Of a DNA stretch of 64,000 bases, positions 35,973 through 47,223 are shown piece by piece. This DNA comes from Lentinula raphanica (taxonomy: Eukaryota > Basidiomycota > Agaricomycetes > Agaricales > Omphalotaceae). The stretch covers positions 1,302,001 through 1,366,000 of the forward strand of contig JANVFP010000002.1 of the NCBI GenBank assembly GCA_027919835.1, written 5' to 3'. The position numbers and the translations under genes were made by a program. Within the stretch, counting starts at the first letter, position 1, and every line of letters begins with the position of its first letter. Under the pieces are notes generated by a model, which saw only the letters and a program-made list of their open reading frames with translations, made no database searches and was not told the DNA's origin.

Positions 35973-37059
35973 TTAGAGTCGTTTCCCTTGAACTTCGAGC
36001 CACCGTCCAACCCAGAACCGACAGTTGTTTTTCCGTGTAGTAAGTGCTTCAGTACTCAGATCCGAAACAGACGATGTCCCTTGCCACTCTGAGCCGTCTA
36101 TGCTGGTATCCTCTTCGAGGGTAAGCCCTACGTCCATAGCTTTGCGCAAGAACGAGCTGCAAACGTCGGGACGGGTGTACTTTCCTGCCTGCATCGTTCA
36201 TTCAGATTTCGGTTTCCAGCATTGATAGATGGAAAGTAGTACGTACGGCGACATACACTCTTGCATCTATCGTCTTTGCGAGAAGTAGCGACAAAGATTT
36301 TATAAGGGCGTCGTGTGATGTATCGAAATGAAGCAAGTCTGAAAGAATAACGATATCGAAGCCAGTTGATGCATGACAATCAAGAGGTAGTAGAGCTCTG
36401 ATAGATATAGTTGGCACTTGGAATGCTATCTGATCGAACACTAAACTTACAACAGCGCTTCGACGTCTTGGCCCCATTCATAGCCTTGACAATGTAGCTT
36501 GCTCGAAGGTGATATCAGGGCTCGATTTCGTTCGACATTGCTCTGGAGGTTGTCCAGTATACTTGGATCAGGATAATCTGTAGTGACTACGAGAGACGGA
36601 ACATTGGTAGCGTTTGAGATGATACAACTCGCGAGAGATGGAAGTGAGCAGCCTGCCCCAAGTTCGATCACTGATGTGAGAAGATCAGATCAGTATTAGA
36701 GTATATAGTGCTGCTATAGCACACGCACGGGTTTTTTCTTGCAGTGGTATGAGTCCTTGTTCAATACGTTCTGCGAGAAGTAGAGCGGGCGAAAAAAGAT
36801 GATCAGCCAGTAGAGTATTGGCTTTTCCTGCCTAACAGGAGTTGAGTGTCATTTACTTTAGAGCAAAGGATGACAGAAAAGGTCAAAAAAGATTGCAGAA
36901 TCAAGATCAAGGACATACCTTGGCCGCCACAGTGAGTTTGAGTGGACCGTACGAAATGACTTCGTTTTCAATCACTGGTTTTCCACCAAGAAAGATCAGA
37001 GCCTCATTCAAGATGTCTTCTGATGAAGGTTCCTCGGCTTTTTCCTTGTCGAAGGGCAT
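35973..37059 (-). CDS. Family-16 methyltransferase (NNT1/EFM7-like protein methyltransferase)
   Basis: SAM-dependent methyltransferase of the lysine/nicotinamide-type family 16, 276 residues, probably cytosolic. Exons 37059..36919, 36831..36729, 36670..36451, 36397..36247 and 36188..35973 join in phase. Opening region SEDILNEALIFLG and ISYGPLKLTVAAKAGKANTLLADHLFSPALLLAERIE, then motif I ELGAGCSLPSL and TTDYPDPSILDNLQSNV (acidic loop), then DIVILSDLLHFDTSHDALIKS and AGKYTRPDVCSSFLRKA. Yeast relatives methylate the N-terminus and nearby lysine of eEF1A; a protein target is likely here but not shown. The gene is divergent from the coiled-coil protein gene, with a 444-bp spacer. Confidence 0.88.
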
Positions 37060-37503
37060 GGAGTAGCGATGAAGAAGGAAAGAGAAAGAAGAATTTTTGG
37101 CTGTTATCGGATCGCGGATCGGTTTTGAGCCACGGGCGGTAACGAGGGAGTCATGTGATCGATGCGATATACCTTGCACGCGTCTGTGCGCAATTCATTT
37201 CTGCAGCAATCAGCTGCACTGCTCACTGCTGCTGCCTTAATCGCTGCTACGATTAGCGGCGATCTCCATTGGAGAGGTCAATCTGCTACTCTGATGATAG
37301 GTCGAGCCTGTTGTCTGGTAAGAAATTCTCTTGTTCAAAATTGAGCACACAAGTATCTGATGGAATATCCTAGGTTTTCTAAACATTGTGCATATACCGA
37401 ACACGAGGCATAAATTGAGCACCCACAGGCGTCGCCACCTCTAGGCTTCTCTCACATTCTTGATTCGCTCGAACGTCTCGCCTTTCTCTTTGCCACGTCC
37501 TCT
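37060..37503. promoter_or_regulatory. Divergent promoter region, methyltransferase and coiled-coil protein
   Basis: A 444-bp spacer between two start codons. No clear TATA box; short CT-rich stretch near 37440-37490 before the plus-strand gene. Confidence 0.4.
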
Positions 37504-40500
37504 ATGACAAGTCCTCTGTCCTCCGCATCGGCGGCATCGAGAGCAGTTCGTCGTGAACCAGACTACGAGCCAGATGAGCAATGGAAAGCCAATTTGAAGG
37601 CTCAAATTCAACTCAATTTGGCTTCCATGGTCCAAGATGCTGAAACTCAGAGGAACGAGAACCTCTTGAAGTTTCCAGATGATAGTGAACGTGTGAAGAG
37701 GGAATACACCATCGCGCTAGACAATATAGGGAAGATGGCTACAGAGACGTACAAGACAGAGCTGGAAAGGGAAAGGCAGGAGCGCCGCTGGGCCACAGGT
37801 CATGATCTTCCCCCAGATCTTGCGGAGACTATGAAGAAGGAGCAGCAGGCTATCCTGGATCAGATAAAGAGCACGAAAAGCCCGAATCCTCCATCCACTG
37901 ATGATACACCTACTATTGTCAATACACCTGAAAGTCCAGTGAGTAATACTGTATCTCCAGTGCCCATTTCTACTAGAACGACTGTAACTTCACAGAACCC
38001 AGTATTTCGGAGAAGCTCCACGTCCTCCGTCAGTGCAAGTACCAACACCTCTTCTACTCCGCGTCTGTCTAAACCGCCACAAAGGGCCACAAAGCCAAAT
38101 CCACCGTCAGATGATGAAACCGACGAGGAAGAAAGTGATCCTGACGTTGCCCGCAACAGACGGCTCAAATCTCAGCCCATTACGCCGTCTCCCAGAGTTC
38201 GCGATGATGACACCGGAAGGAGTCGTTCCTCATGGGAGCCAGGTTCTCTGAACCTCAATCGGTCTCCTCGTCCTTACTCCTCCAACACTCCTCCTAAGCC
38301 GTCGCCAGAAGTCTGGATTCCCCCCGAAATTGCTTCTGATCGGCCACAGCGGCGGAATAGTACGGCGAGTGTGAGATCTACTGGGTCTACTGCCAGTTCT
38401 CGACGACATGCGGTGGTGGACCCGATACCAGAGACGGCATCAATCACGGACAATGTTGATTTAGTAGCCGCCAAAGTAGAACAAGAACGAGCGCGTATAC
38501 AAGATGCTGATCAGCAATGGCGTAATATGGATTCTGTAAGGGAGAAACAAGGAGGTCGGCGACGTACGCTTGATAATGTAGCAGGTCCTTCCGCTGCAAA
38601 CAACGTCGCCCCTCCAAATGGTCAGCCAGGGACATCGCCCACCATAAGCAACATAGTTTCTTCGTCGCCTTCTCAGTCTCGTCCACCCCCTCCTCCCTTG
38701 GAAACTAAACCAATATATCGAAAAACTTCTACTACCTTCATGCAGGAAAATCCTTCCCAACTGTATCGAAAGCCGTCCTTCGTTCATGAGGGAGGACCCC
38801 GAAATTTCGACAAGGTTCCAATACTACCTCGATCAACACAGAGTCATCTGTCCTTATCACGTCCAACAGAGCCCGCAGAGTTATCGCCACATGATAGGTA
38901 TGCTTGGTGTTCCGGTTGTCAAAGAAAATACATAGCTGACCGCAATTTATGTAGCAATAATGGCACATACGCTCAGACTCCTCCCATGTCAGCCACGTTA
39001 TTCTATGCTCAAGCTCAAGCAGAAGATTATCATTCTCCCTACTCAATATCCGGTTCGTACGTCGGTTCACCGTCGCCTTTGAATAACCAAGATGCCGGTA
39101 CTCGAATACGATCTAGACATCCATCCAACGAGTCTCGTTATATGCCCCCTCCAACTTCCGCCGGACCTATACCTTCATATCACGGTATGCATGGCCCAGC
39201 CACGCAAGCCTATCCATCACCTCCTCCGACACAACGTAATACCTACTTCTCACCTCCTCCTTCCCGGACATACCAACAACAACCACCCTACAGTGCATCG
39301 CCTTTTTCCAGCTCACAATATTCCCAGAGCCCTGTAACATACATGCCACGCCCATCTGACGAGCGAGATCCAGCTTCATACGAGTACCAGCAGATGCCAT
39401 GGTCTGAAAACGAACCTATGCCTGTGCCAATGTCCGCGAATCCCGACACGCGCAGTCAGAGGATGCGGTCTCCATCAGGCTCACAGGATACTTGGCGTTC
39501 ATGGATTCCGCAAAACCAACATAACCTTCGTTCAACGATGTCGAACAGCAGCCTGCGCGATCCGCAAATTCAGGACCGGTATAGGCCGGTACCTCATTAT
39601 GGTGGCAATAACGTTGATGATCCTCTTGAAGGTTCCGAGGAGGAATCAGGTTCCGCCACTGATCCAGAGAGTGAGGATTTCGAACAAGAGCCTGCGTCGT
39701 CGTTTTCTTCCAACAGGAGATACTCAAGGACACGTTCCTTGCCGTATCCCGCTTCGAAACCGAAATCTAACAAGGAAGGGAAGCCACCTCAGAAACGAGG
39801 CTCGATGCCGGAAGAGGTTGATGAGGATAGTCTGGAATACCAACAGATGCTAGCCAAGCAGCGTAAACAGAAGGCCAAAGAAGCGGCGAGAGCTGTTGAA
39901 GAGGAGTCAAGAGCGAAGAAGCTTAAGAAAGAAGCTGAGGAGGAGGAAGCCAGAAAACAAGCTAAGAGGATGGAGGAGGTCAGGCAAAGGGAGGCAGATC
40001 GAGCACGAGCATTGAAGGAAAAAGAGGAAGAGGCCAGAAGGCAGAAAGAGGAGGAGGAAGCTGAGCTGCAGAAGCAGAGGGAAGCAAGGGAAGCAGAGGA
40101 AGAATTGGAAAGGAGTAGGAAGGAAGAAGAGAGACGCATGGAAGAACAGCGCAGAGAGGAAGAGAGAAAGAAGTGGGAGGAAGAAGAGAAGCAAAGGAAA
40201 GAGGAAGAAGGGAGGAGAAAGCGGGAGGAGGATAAGAGAAAGCGTCAAGAAGCGGAAGAGAGACGAAAGAGGGAAAGAGAGGAGAAGAAACGTAGGGAAG
40301 AAGAGGAAGCGAGATTGCGGATGATCGCAGAAGAGGAGGCGCGGCTTAAGCAAGCCAGGTTGGAGCAAGAGCGCATGGAAAAGATCAGGGAGAAGGAGGA
40401 CGAGTTACGGCGTCAGCAGGATGAGATCAGGAAGAGGGAAGAGGATTTACACAAACAGATGTTGGAGGAGAAGCAGAAAGAATTGGAGCGTCTGGCAAGG

Positions 40501-41901
40501 GAAGCTCGTCGCAAGGAGGCGGAAGCAAAGGAGTATGAGAGGCAGGCGCGACTCCGTGAGGAAGAAGCTAGGAAGAGGGAAGCTGAAATCAAGGAGCGAG
40601 AGCGGCAACTCCAACTTGCGGAAATGGAGCTGCGGGATCGACAGAAGGCTGCCCAAGAAGAAGCTCTACGGCGGGAAAACGAAAGGATTGCTCAGGAAGA
40701 AGAGAGACGGGAGCAGGAACGGCTTGCTCAAGAGGAGCAAGAGCGTCGGGAAGAACAAGAGCGTCAGAAAGAGCGAGAACGCCAGGAAAGAGAGGCAGCT
40801 GAGCTGTTGCGTGAGCAAATGAGGCAGAAAGAAGAACAGGAACGTATCGAGAGCGAGATTGCCTGGAAGGAACACGAGAAGCGTAAAGCTGAAGCGGCTC
40901 GTAGGGAAGAACAGGCTGCGATCAATCGCAAACGGCAGGAAGCTGAACGGCAGCAGGCACAGGAAGAAGCTAAACGCAAACGACAACAACAAGAGGAAGA
41001 CAAGAAGCGTGAAGCGGAGAAGAATGCTCAGCAGGAAGAATTTCGTCGGCGTGAAGAGGAGATACGCAATAGGAAACGCCAAGAAACTGCCGCCGCTTGG
41101 GAGACCTGGGGTATGCCAAACTCTGCTGGTAAACCACCTCAATCGAGCCCTATCTCGCCCTCCGTCAATTCTAGCAATGGGACGAGTGCTTCTCAACGCA
41201 CTAGCTCAGCGTCTACCGCTAGCTCAGCCTGGAACACTAGAACGACTTCTGCTAGTTCGGCATGGTCGAAAACGTGGTCTGCATCCTCCAGTGCTTCCGG
41301 TGCTTCCGCGAGCGCTAGCCATGCCTCCAATCCGCCTTCTTCAGCGTCGACTTCGAAACCTCGCAGTGGTTCTACAGGAGCCAGTGGGTCAACGCCCATG
41401 TCCAGCACGCCTCTCACTGAGGAACAGTGGCAACGTCGTAACGAGGAGCAGTTCCGGGCACAGCAGGAACAGTTTCGGCTGGAACAAGAACGTCTGGAGT
41501 GGGAACGATTGGCCAAATCGACCAAGGTGAAAGGAAAAGAAGACGTCATTAAGACGTTTGAGAACCATGCTCGCTTATGGGAGAGACTCCCTGAGTATAC
41601 CGAGCTGCGGTGGGACTATTTTCCTTGGCCCATGGTGAACAAACCTTCGTCAGCAGACGATATCACTTACGCCGCCATTCATGCATACATCACTTCGCCC
41701 CACCATCCCGACAAGGATAAGCATCAGAGGGACCGAGTGAAGGAACAGATTCGGAGGTGGCATCCAGATCGATTCGAGACAAAGTTGTTGCCGAAAGTCA
41801 TTGAGGAAGATAAAGAGAGGGTGAAGGAGGGTGCTGGAACCGTGGTGAGACACTTGAATAATCTTTTGACCAAATCGAATCTGCCGAATTTTTTTGACTA
41901 G
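37504..41901 (+). CDS. 1465-residue coiled-coil protein with NFKBIL1-like C-terminal region
   Basis: Intronless. Residues 1-110 form a charged helical region, 110-770 are disordered (Ser/Pro-rich, with many Tyr-Pro pieces), and about 775-1200 is a very long Glu/Arg/Lys coiled coil of the single-alpha-helix type. Then comes a Ser/Ala linker and a folded C-terminus: LWERLPEYTELRWDYFPWPMV, HHPDKDKHQRDRVKEQIRRWHPDRF (only key parts quoted), ending in VRHLNNLL. The RWHPDRF block with the helix after it resembles the tail of NFKBIL1-type and J-like proteins; the HPD triplet could bind an Hsp70, but that is inference. The ATG at 37504 directly follows a pyrimidine-rich leader. No organelle signal seen. 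Confidence 0.85.
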   Translation: MTSPLSSASAASRAVRREPDYEPDEQWKANLKAQIQLNLASMVQDAETQRNENLLKFPDDSERVKREYTIALDNIGKMATETYKTELERERQERRWATGHDLPPDLAETMKKEQQAILDQIKSTKSPNPPSTDDTPTIVNTPESPVSNTVSPVPISTRTTVTSQNPVFRRSSTSSVSASTNTSSTPRLSKPPQRATKPNPPSDDETDEEESDPDVARNRRLKSQPITPSPRVRDDDTGRSRSSWEPGSLNLNRSPRPYSSNTPPKPSPEVWIPPEIASDRPQRRNSTASVRSTGSTASSRRHAVVDPIPETASITDNVDLVAAKVEQERARIQDADQQWRNMDSVREKQGGRRRTLDNVAGPSAANNVAPPNGQPGTSPTISNIVSSSPSQSRPPPPPLETKPIYRKTSTTFMQENPSQLYRKPSFVHEGGPRNFDKVPILPRSTQSHLSLSRPTEPAELSPHDRYAWCSGCQRKYIADRNLCSNNGTYAQTPPMSATLFYAQAQAEDYHSPYSISGSYVGSPSPLNNQDAGTRIRSRHPSNESRYMPPPTSAGPIPSYHGMHGPATQAYPSPPPTQRNTYFSPPPSRTYQQQPPYSASPFSSSQYSQSPVTYMPRPSDERDPASYEYQQMPWSENEPMPVPMSANPDTRSQRMRSPSGSQDTWRSWIPQNQHNLRSTMSNSSLRDPQIQDRYRPVPHYGGNNVDDPLEGSEEESGSATDPESEDFEQEPASSFSSNRRYSRTRSLPYPASKPKSNKEGKPPQKRGSMPEEVDEDSLEYQQMLAKQRKQKAKEAARAVEEESRAKKLKKEAEEEEARKQAKRMEEVRQREADRARALKEKEEEARRQKEEEEAELQKQREAREAEEELERSRKEEERRMEEQRREEERKKWEEEEKQRKEEEGRRKREEDKRKRQEAEERRKREREEKKRREEEEARLRMIAEEEARLKQARLEQERMEKIREKEDELRRQQDEIRKREEDLHKQMLEEKQKELERLAREARRKEAEAKEYERQARLREEEARKREAEIKERERQLQLAEMELRDRQKAAQEEALRRENERIAQEEERREQERLAQEEQERREEQERQKERERQEREAAELLREQMRQKEEQERIESEIAWKEHEKRKAEAARREEQAAINRKRQEAERQQAQEEAKRKRQQQEEDKKREAEKNAQQEEFRRREEEIRNRKRQETAAAWETWGMPNSAGKPPQSSPISPSVNSSNGTSASQRTSSASTASSAWNTRTTSASSAWSKTWSASSSASGASASASHASNPPSSASTSKPRSGSTGASGSTPMSSTPLTEEQWQRRNEEQFRAQQEQFRLEQERLEWERLAKSTKVKGKEDVIKTFENHARLWERLPEYTELRWDYFPWPMVNKPSSADDITYAAIHAYITSPHHPDKDKHQRDRVKEQIRRWHPDRFETKLLPKVIEEDKERVKEGAGTVVRHLNNLLTKSNLPNFFD

Positions 41902-42402
41902 TTATTTATTGATTTTGTTCTATGGCCAATCTTTCCACTTCATCTTTTTGTATCCCTTGCTTACATTCCATCCTGGTACATATATCTGTACAGGCGTTCT
42001 CTTGCATGTTTCTGTATTATCATCATCTTTCACTCTTTCGTCCCCTACATCTGTTGACGATCTCAAGCTCATCTCGCATATCTGAATCTGCATGTACTGT
42101 TTTTTCTTGAGTAGCTACTTTCACAAAACAAAACTTCAAGACAGTCTGTACCATTACAAGTGTATATCGTATGTACGAATACGAGTGTTGGACGCCTGCA
42201 AGGCCATCAGTTATTTGAAAACTCGATAAAATCTTGAAGTTGGAAGAGCCTACGCGCTTTTACGCGCAACTCTCCAACTCCGATGGGCTGATCGATAATC
42301 ACCGAAAATCACCGAAAAATAGACGCGCGTAAAACTATAATGTCTCCCCAACCCCAACGCTTTCCATACGCGATACATTCCTCTTAGCCTTGTCTACCGT
42401 GA
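41902..42402. promoter_or_regulatory. Intergenic region with ACGCG repeats upstream of the oxoamine synthase
   Basis: TTTTACGCGC at 42258-42267 and its exact reverse complement GCGCGTAAAA at 42325-42334 lie 145 and 70 bp before the start codon. A further TACGCGC at 42251-42257 sits inside an imperfect hairpin (stems GTTGGA.GAG and CTCTCCAAC). No gene in the gap. Confidence 0.45.
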
Positions 42403-44157
42403 ATGAGCGGTGGCAGCATACTCAGGCTCAAACCGATCTCACATCTCAGAAAAGCACGAGCTTACGCGATGTCGTTATTGAAGAAAACGGCGGATGCTTC
42501 GCAGACAAGTTTTCGTGAAGAAAATAGCTCAACTCAACCATCAGGAGAAACCTATCATCTGGGAGCTCTAGGAAGCAGGTTGCGCGCAGCTTTGGCGTCT
42601 CGAGAAGCCAGGTCAATCCGTAGAAGGTTACCGGAACCCAGCGTACTTGGAACACAGTCGCTAATCGACTTCACGTCCAATGACTATCTTTCACTCTCCA
42701 CTTCCCCTCTACTTCGTACGCGATTCTTGGAGAAAATCACCGCAAAAAGCACGGAACAGATTCTTGGCTCTGCTGGTTCAAGGCTATTGGTCAATCCTGA
42801 TGCACACGATCGTCTAGAGCGTAGGTTAGAAAACGTGTTCGCCAGACCAACCCGGAACGAGTCGGACACACCGCAGGTTGGGATTCTGTTCAACTCGGGG
42901 TTCGACGCCAATGTCTCGTTTTTTACGTGCATTCCTCAGCCTGGAGACGTTATGATTCTAGATGAATATATTCATGCCAGTGTCTGGGACGGGGTAAGGG
43001 CATCTCGTGTGACCGAGGACTGCGTCAAGACTTTTGAACACAACAGTATCGAATCTCTACGTGCCATCCTCGATCGTTTGCTGAACGATGCAACGCCGTC
43101 GAATACGAATTCTGCTTCGATTCCAGCACGATTGCACAGCGGCGCTTCCTCCCTTTTCATCGCCGTAGAGTCGCTCTACAGCATGGACGGAACCCTTGCT
43201 CCGTTACGGGAAATCAATCAACTCCTCTCCAAGTTGTTTCCAAGAAAGAATGCCTATCTCATCGTAGACGAAGCGCATGCGACTGGGATTTATGGTCCCC
43301 CCGATCGGCCCGGGTGCGGAAGAGTAAGCCAACTAGGACTGGATGGTGGTCTGGGGAGCCGTGTAGGTGTGACGATCAAGGACATGGTTGACGGTGAAGA
43401 TTGTAGAGTCCTGGCACGACTGCACACGTTTGGAAAAGCTCTGGCTGGTAGCGGTGGTGGGTACATCTTTCCGGTCTTATCGTTGTGTCATTGACGTTTT
43501 TTACAGCAATCCTATTGACAACACCTACTCTCACCTCATATCTCATAAACTACGCCCGTCCCCTCATATACACCACTGCTCTTGCACATCCCAATGTTGT
43601 CCTTGTCGAGGCTGCTTTTGATCTGATGGTGGAAGGGGAAACAGAACAGGCAAGCTACTCATATTTCTCTTACCGGTCGTCATTCTCATCCTATGTTCTC
43701 ACCCAAAGCTATCGGCCCACCTCTTATCTCTCTCAGCGTACCTCACCAGTCTGCTCCAAAATGAACTAGGTCAAAACCAAATACCCGCAGAGATCGTCCG
43801 TCTTCCGGCTCAGTTCCCGTCTTCTTCTCAGAGACAAAGCCTCTACTCATCAACATCAACATCATCGTTCATCGCTCCACAGCCCCAACACCCATCTTAC
43901 CGCTCCTAACTCCCTACCCTCGACCTCTCTCTGCCCATCTCCTTTCTCTAGGCATGAACGCTCGACCGATCACTTGGCCCACTGTTCCACGTGGAAAGGA
44001 ACGCGTGCGGGTGTGTTTACATGCTGGAAACACTAGGGGAGACGTCGAAGCGTTAGTGAACGGTGTCGTCGATTGGGCTCGAAAGTGGATGAAACAGATG
44101 CATGATGAGCAGAAAAAGATCGCAGTGGAGGATTCACAGACGCAAAGCAAGTTATAG
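42403..44157 (+). CDS. Alpha-oxoamine synthase, probable 8-amino-7-oxononanoate synthase (BioF-like)
   Basis: PLP enzyme that, in the BioF reading, joins pimeloyl thioester and alanine early in biotin synthesis. Exons 42403..43456, 43507..43649, 43709..43769 and, less surely, 43832..44157, about 527 residues. Motifs: IDFTSNDYLSLS, LGSAGSRLLVNPDAHDRLE, LFNSGFDAN, DEYIHASVWDGVRAS, FEHNS, VESLYSMDGTLAPL, VDEAHATGIYGP and the PLP lysine in HTFGKALAGSGG (Lys345). The C-terminal part has NYARPLIYTTALAHP and GKERVRVCLHAGNT. Intron 43650..43708 fits only with a GC donor. The stretch 43770-43900 changes frame; a 62-nt intron (43770..43831) repairs it but removes coding-like sequence. Serine palmitoyltransferase and ALA synthase fit the motifs less well. 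No other biotin gene is nearby. Confidence 0.85.
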
Positions 44158-45813
44158 AGTGTGATAGAGATTTGGGAATGCGATTCATCCGGTGTTTCTA
44201 ACATGGAAGCATTGGAGATTTACAGAAATTCACCTAGACATATATATCGGAGGGTTTGTTACGGTCAGTTGTGGGTCCATGTCCGAATAGAGAGAGTCTC
44301 TCGCCGCTCTCAGTATAGGAAGGTTGTATGAGTCATTGCTCGATGTCTGCCGCTCTCTACTCAGTCTGATATTCAATCGATGCCCTAGCTTCTTATACTG
44401 TGCTCAGACGCAACGGACCTGTTCGCCATCCGAACGACTACACGATGAGCACGTTTCATCGAAAGAGCGTTTGGGCCAGAAAAGAGCTTCACCGTGACTG
44501 AAAACTGTTTGAGGTGTTCTTCCTTAGACCAAATTCCACAACCTACTAGTGACTGTGCGGCACAGCTCGTGACTAACCTGGAGGTCGACATGTTGGTTCA
44601 AATGTACTCGGGCGTGCTGGTGGCTTCAACACCACAGAACTCACTAGCAGTAAAGGAGTATGCATCTCCAAAGGTTAGCCTCGAATTATTTTTTGTCCCA
44701 TGCAAGTTTGAATTTTATTTTGGTGGCACAGAGTACTTGAAATGACACAACCTCAGTGCTTACCCCTTCGAGTTCATATTTCTTCCTTCAGGGATAACGC
44801 ACGTCGCGCTCAAAGGAAACTCAAGAAGAAAGAGTAAGAATACTATCCTGAAACAAATTCATACCAAATCTGGTACAGTCTCTCTCAAGGCAATGACTTT
44901 ACGGTAACACACCACCGTCTTCTCACCTTCCCTTCCAGAATGGCCAGGCTCAGACTCTTTCTCTCCGATAAGTATGGTACCGCAGTAAAGGAGGCGGTGA
45001 AAGCACTAGCTTGATCAAAAATGTTAATGAATGGTACTCAGTGAAAGGTTCCAACAGCGCAGCCAGTGCGACCGATATGATGACGGTAGTACTAGGTACG
45101 CAGATTCAAACTTTCGAAGTTCAAGGCATGTATGATATTGTATATGCTTTTGGATGTCAGAAGCTGTCGACAGCCAGTGCCCCACTGAGTGCTTGACGTT
45201 GAATCGTTGATATCTATGACAATCTGGATGATGGTGTTGATGATGTTGCTGATCATTGGTGGTGCGAGTTTACTGTCTGAAGCAGATATAGTACTACTAT
45301 GGGACATGATCGACATCATCCATCTTGTCAGTAATTCAGCCAACAGTGATGTCGTCGTAGTATGTACTTGGACATAAACAGTAAGCCAGTGCCAGGAAAA
45401 CTACTCAAATGGCAGTAGCTGAGTAAGAATCATCTCCGCCGTTTCCTGCGAGTACGGAGGATGACTAGGGGAGACTCTGAGCCTCAACGTTGTTCCTGCA
45501 CGCATCGCTCTTAAATTTCTTACAGACCCGTTTCCAACCCGTTTCAACAATGAAACCTGTATATACACTGTCTAGAAGTACACCACTATACACAACAATC
45601 TAATAAAGTTAACCGAGTAAATTAGGATGCAAGTTGACAAATGCTCAAGAATAATGCCCATGTAAGAAAAACCGAGATATCGTCGTATTGTCGTATTGAG
45701 TGTGCGTGTCTGTGCGTAGGAGATGTAGGAAATGCCCAAAGAGATTGTTCATGCACACCACAAGAGATGGGAAATAGTATGAAAACATAGCAGTCATAGT
45801 CATAGCAGGTTTT
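44158..45813. other. Intergenic, no supported gene
   Basis: About 1.65 kb. Short open frames near 44.5 kb (both strands) and 45.2 kb were examined; none has splice support or a recognisable motif. The right end is the 3' flank of the F-box gene. Confidence 0.4.
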
Positions 45814-47223
45814 TCATAGAGTCATAGACCTGACTCGGCCATCGCTGTGAGATGCGAGTCTAGTAGGCACAAGACCAGTAGAACGTGCAAGACGTGAAGC
45901 AGCTGACGGAGGAAGGGTTTTACTAAACCGACTGGCCAGTCGAAGATCACGACAAAGCTCCTTCAAGCGTTGCTCTGCCTCCTTGCACTCTGCCTCTTCC
46001 TCTGGATCGAGTGGCCCAGACATATCATTAGCAGTGACCGAGACATCGATCCTAGCCAACTTTTCATAAAATCCAGCACCTCGTTCGACACGCTTGGTCA
46101 GAAAATCTTCCAACGCCGCACATACATCCACCACATCATCCGGGTAACATTGCATCGAGAGACTCTCGATAGGCGACCCGGCAAGGTTGGTAATAGTATC
46201 GACGACACTGTCAACCGGGAAGAACGGTGATATGTGCAGTTTCCGAAGTTTCTGGAGAGGAGTGACCGCGGGTTTGGCAAACACCACGTCTGACACGGCG
46301 GTCGTCAGAGAGAATTCATCGACAGTTTTTCCGACAGCGCCCATGATCCGTTGAATGCAGAGACTATTGAAATCCTCGTTCTCATGAAAACAACTGCCGA
46401 GGTCGACAACTTGTAATTTGCAGTTGACGGGGACGGTTGCCCATCGAGGATCACCGAGATGGGTGTCTCGGATGAAAAGCTCTCGGAGGGTAGGTAAACG
46501 GAGGAGAGAGGGGAGATAAAGATCAGGACCCAAAAGAGGATGATCAGGGATATTGTCATCGCCGGTGACCAAAGGGATATAGGGAGAGACTCCATGAAGT
46601 TCGGGAGCATGCATGACCGAACGCGATACGCGATCAAGAGACAGGCGTTTGAGGTTTGGAACAGAAGCGGCAATAGCGACGACAAGGCGTTCACTCCTGT
46701 AATTAATTGTTGAATTGATTAATTCTGGAGTATGAGAACCGCATAACCTACAATGGTTTGACTTCCTCTGGTCCACTGTTGTGGATAGAGAGACTTTCTA
46801 GTCTGGTAAGGTGCCCAAAACAGGAGATGATACTGTGATGCAGTGATCCGCTTGTGTTTAATACGAGCTTTTCGATGCAAGGACTGGCTGCGAGGAGAGA
46901 TATGACGATATCTGTGATTGAGCGAGTATGCATGGTTCGTTGAGTGGTTTCTGTGCAGAGCTCGAGAGAATGGATGTATCTGCAATAGCTGCGAGGTACG
47001 TTGTCCATGAAGCTTTGGAGAGCTTGGAGGTTGGCCAAGTTAACATTCTGGATGGAAGTTGAGATACGATGCTATTGAACTGAATATATGAGCGTACCTT
47101 GAATGCGGAAGGCAGACATGCTGTATAGGTATCATGGTTGACTTGAGCAAGATTTTTGACATCGTCCATATCGAGCACGTCAACGATGGCCAACTTCATC
47201 TCTGTCGGAAGAGTAGACCACAT
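45814..47223 (-). CDS. F-box-type protein with leucine-rich region
   Basis: Exons 47223..47098, 47047..46752 and 46696..45814 join in phase, 434 residues. The N-terminus TLPTEMKLAIVDVLDMDDVKNLAQV fits an F-box helix set starting at residue 4. Then follow irregular leucine-rich segments: LASL-like HLTRLESLSIHN, VPNLKRLSLDRVS, LPTLRELFIRDTHLG, LQVVDLGSC and LQKLRKLHISPF. The C-terminus is charged and helical, then basic. It is shorter than and unlike the F-box gene at 27.6-29.8 kb apart from this general plan. It probably recruits a target to an SCF ubiquitin ligase (family inference); target unknown. Confidence 0.82.

Noticed and set aside
42403..44157. Serine palmitoyltransferase or 5-aminolevulinate synthase
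   Set aside because: The same fold family, but the N-terminal motifs (FTSNDYLSLS, LGSAGSRLL) and the lack of a transmembrane segment fit 8-amino-7-oxononanoate synthase better.
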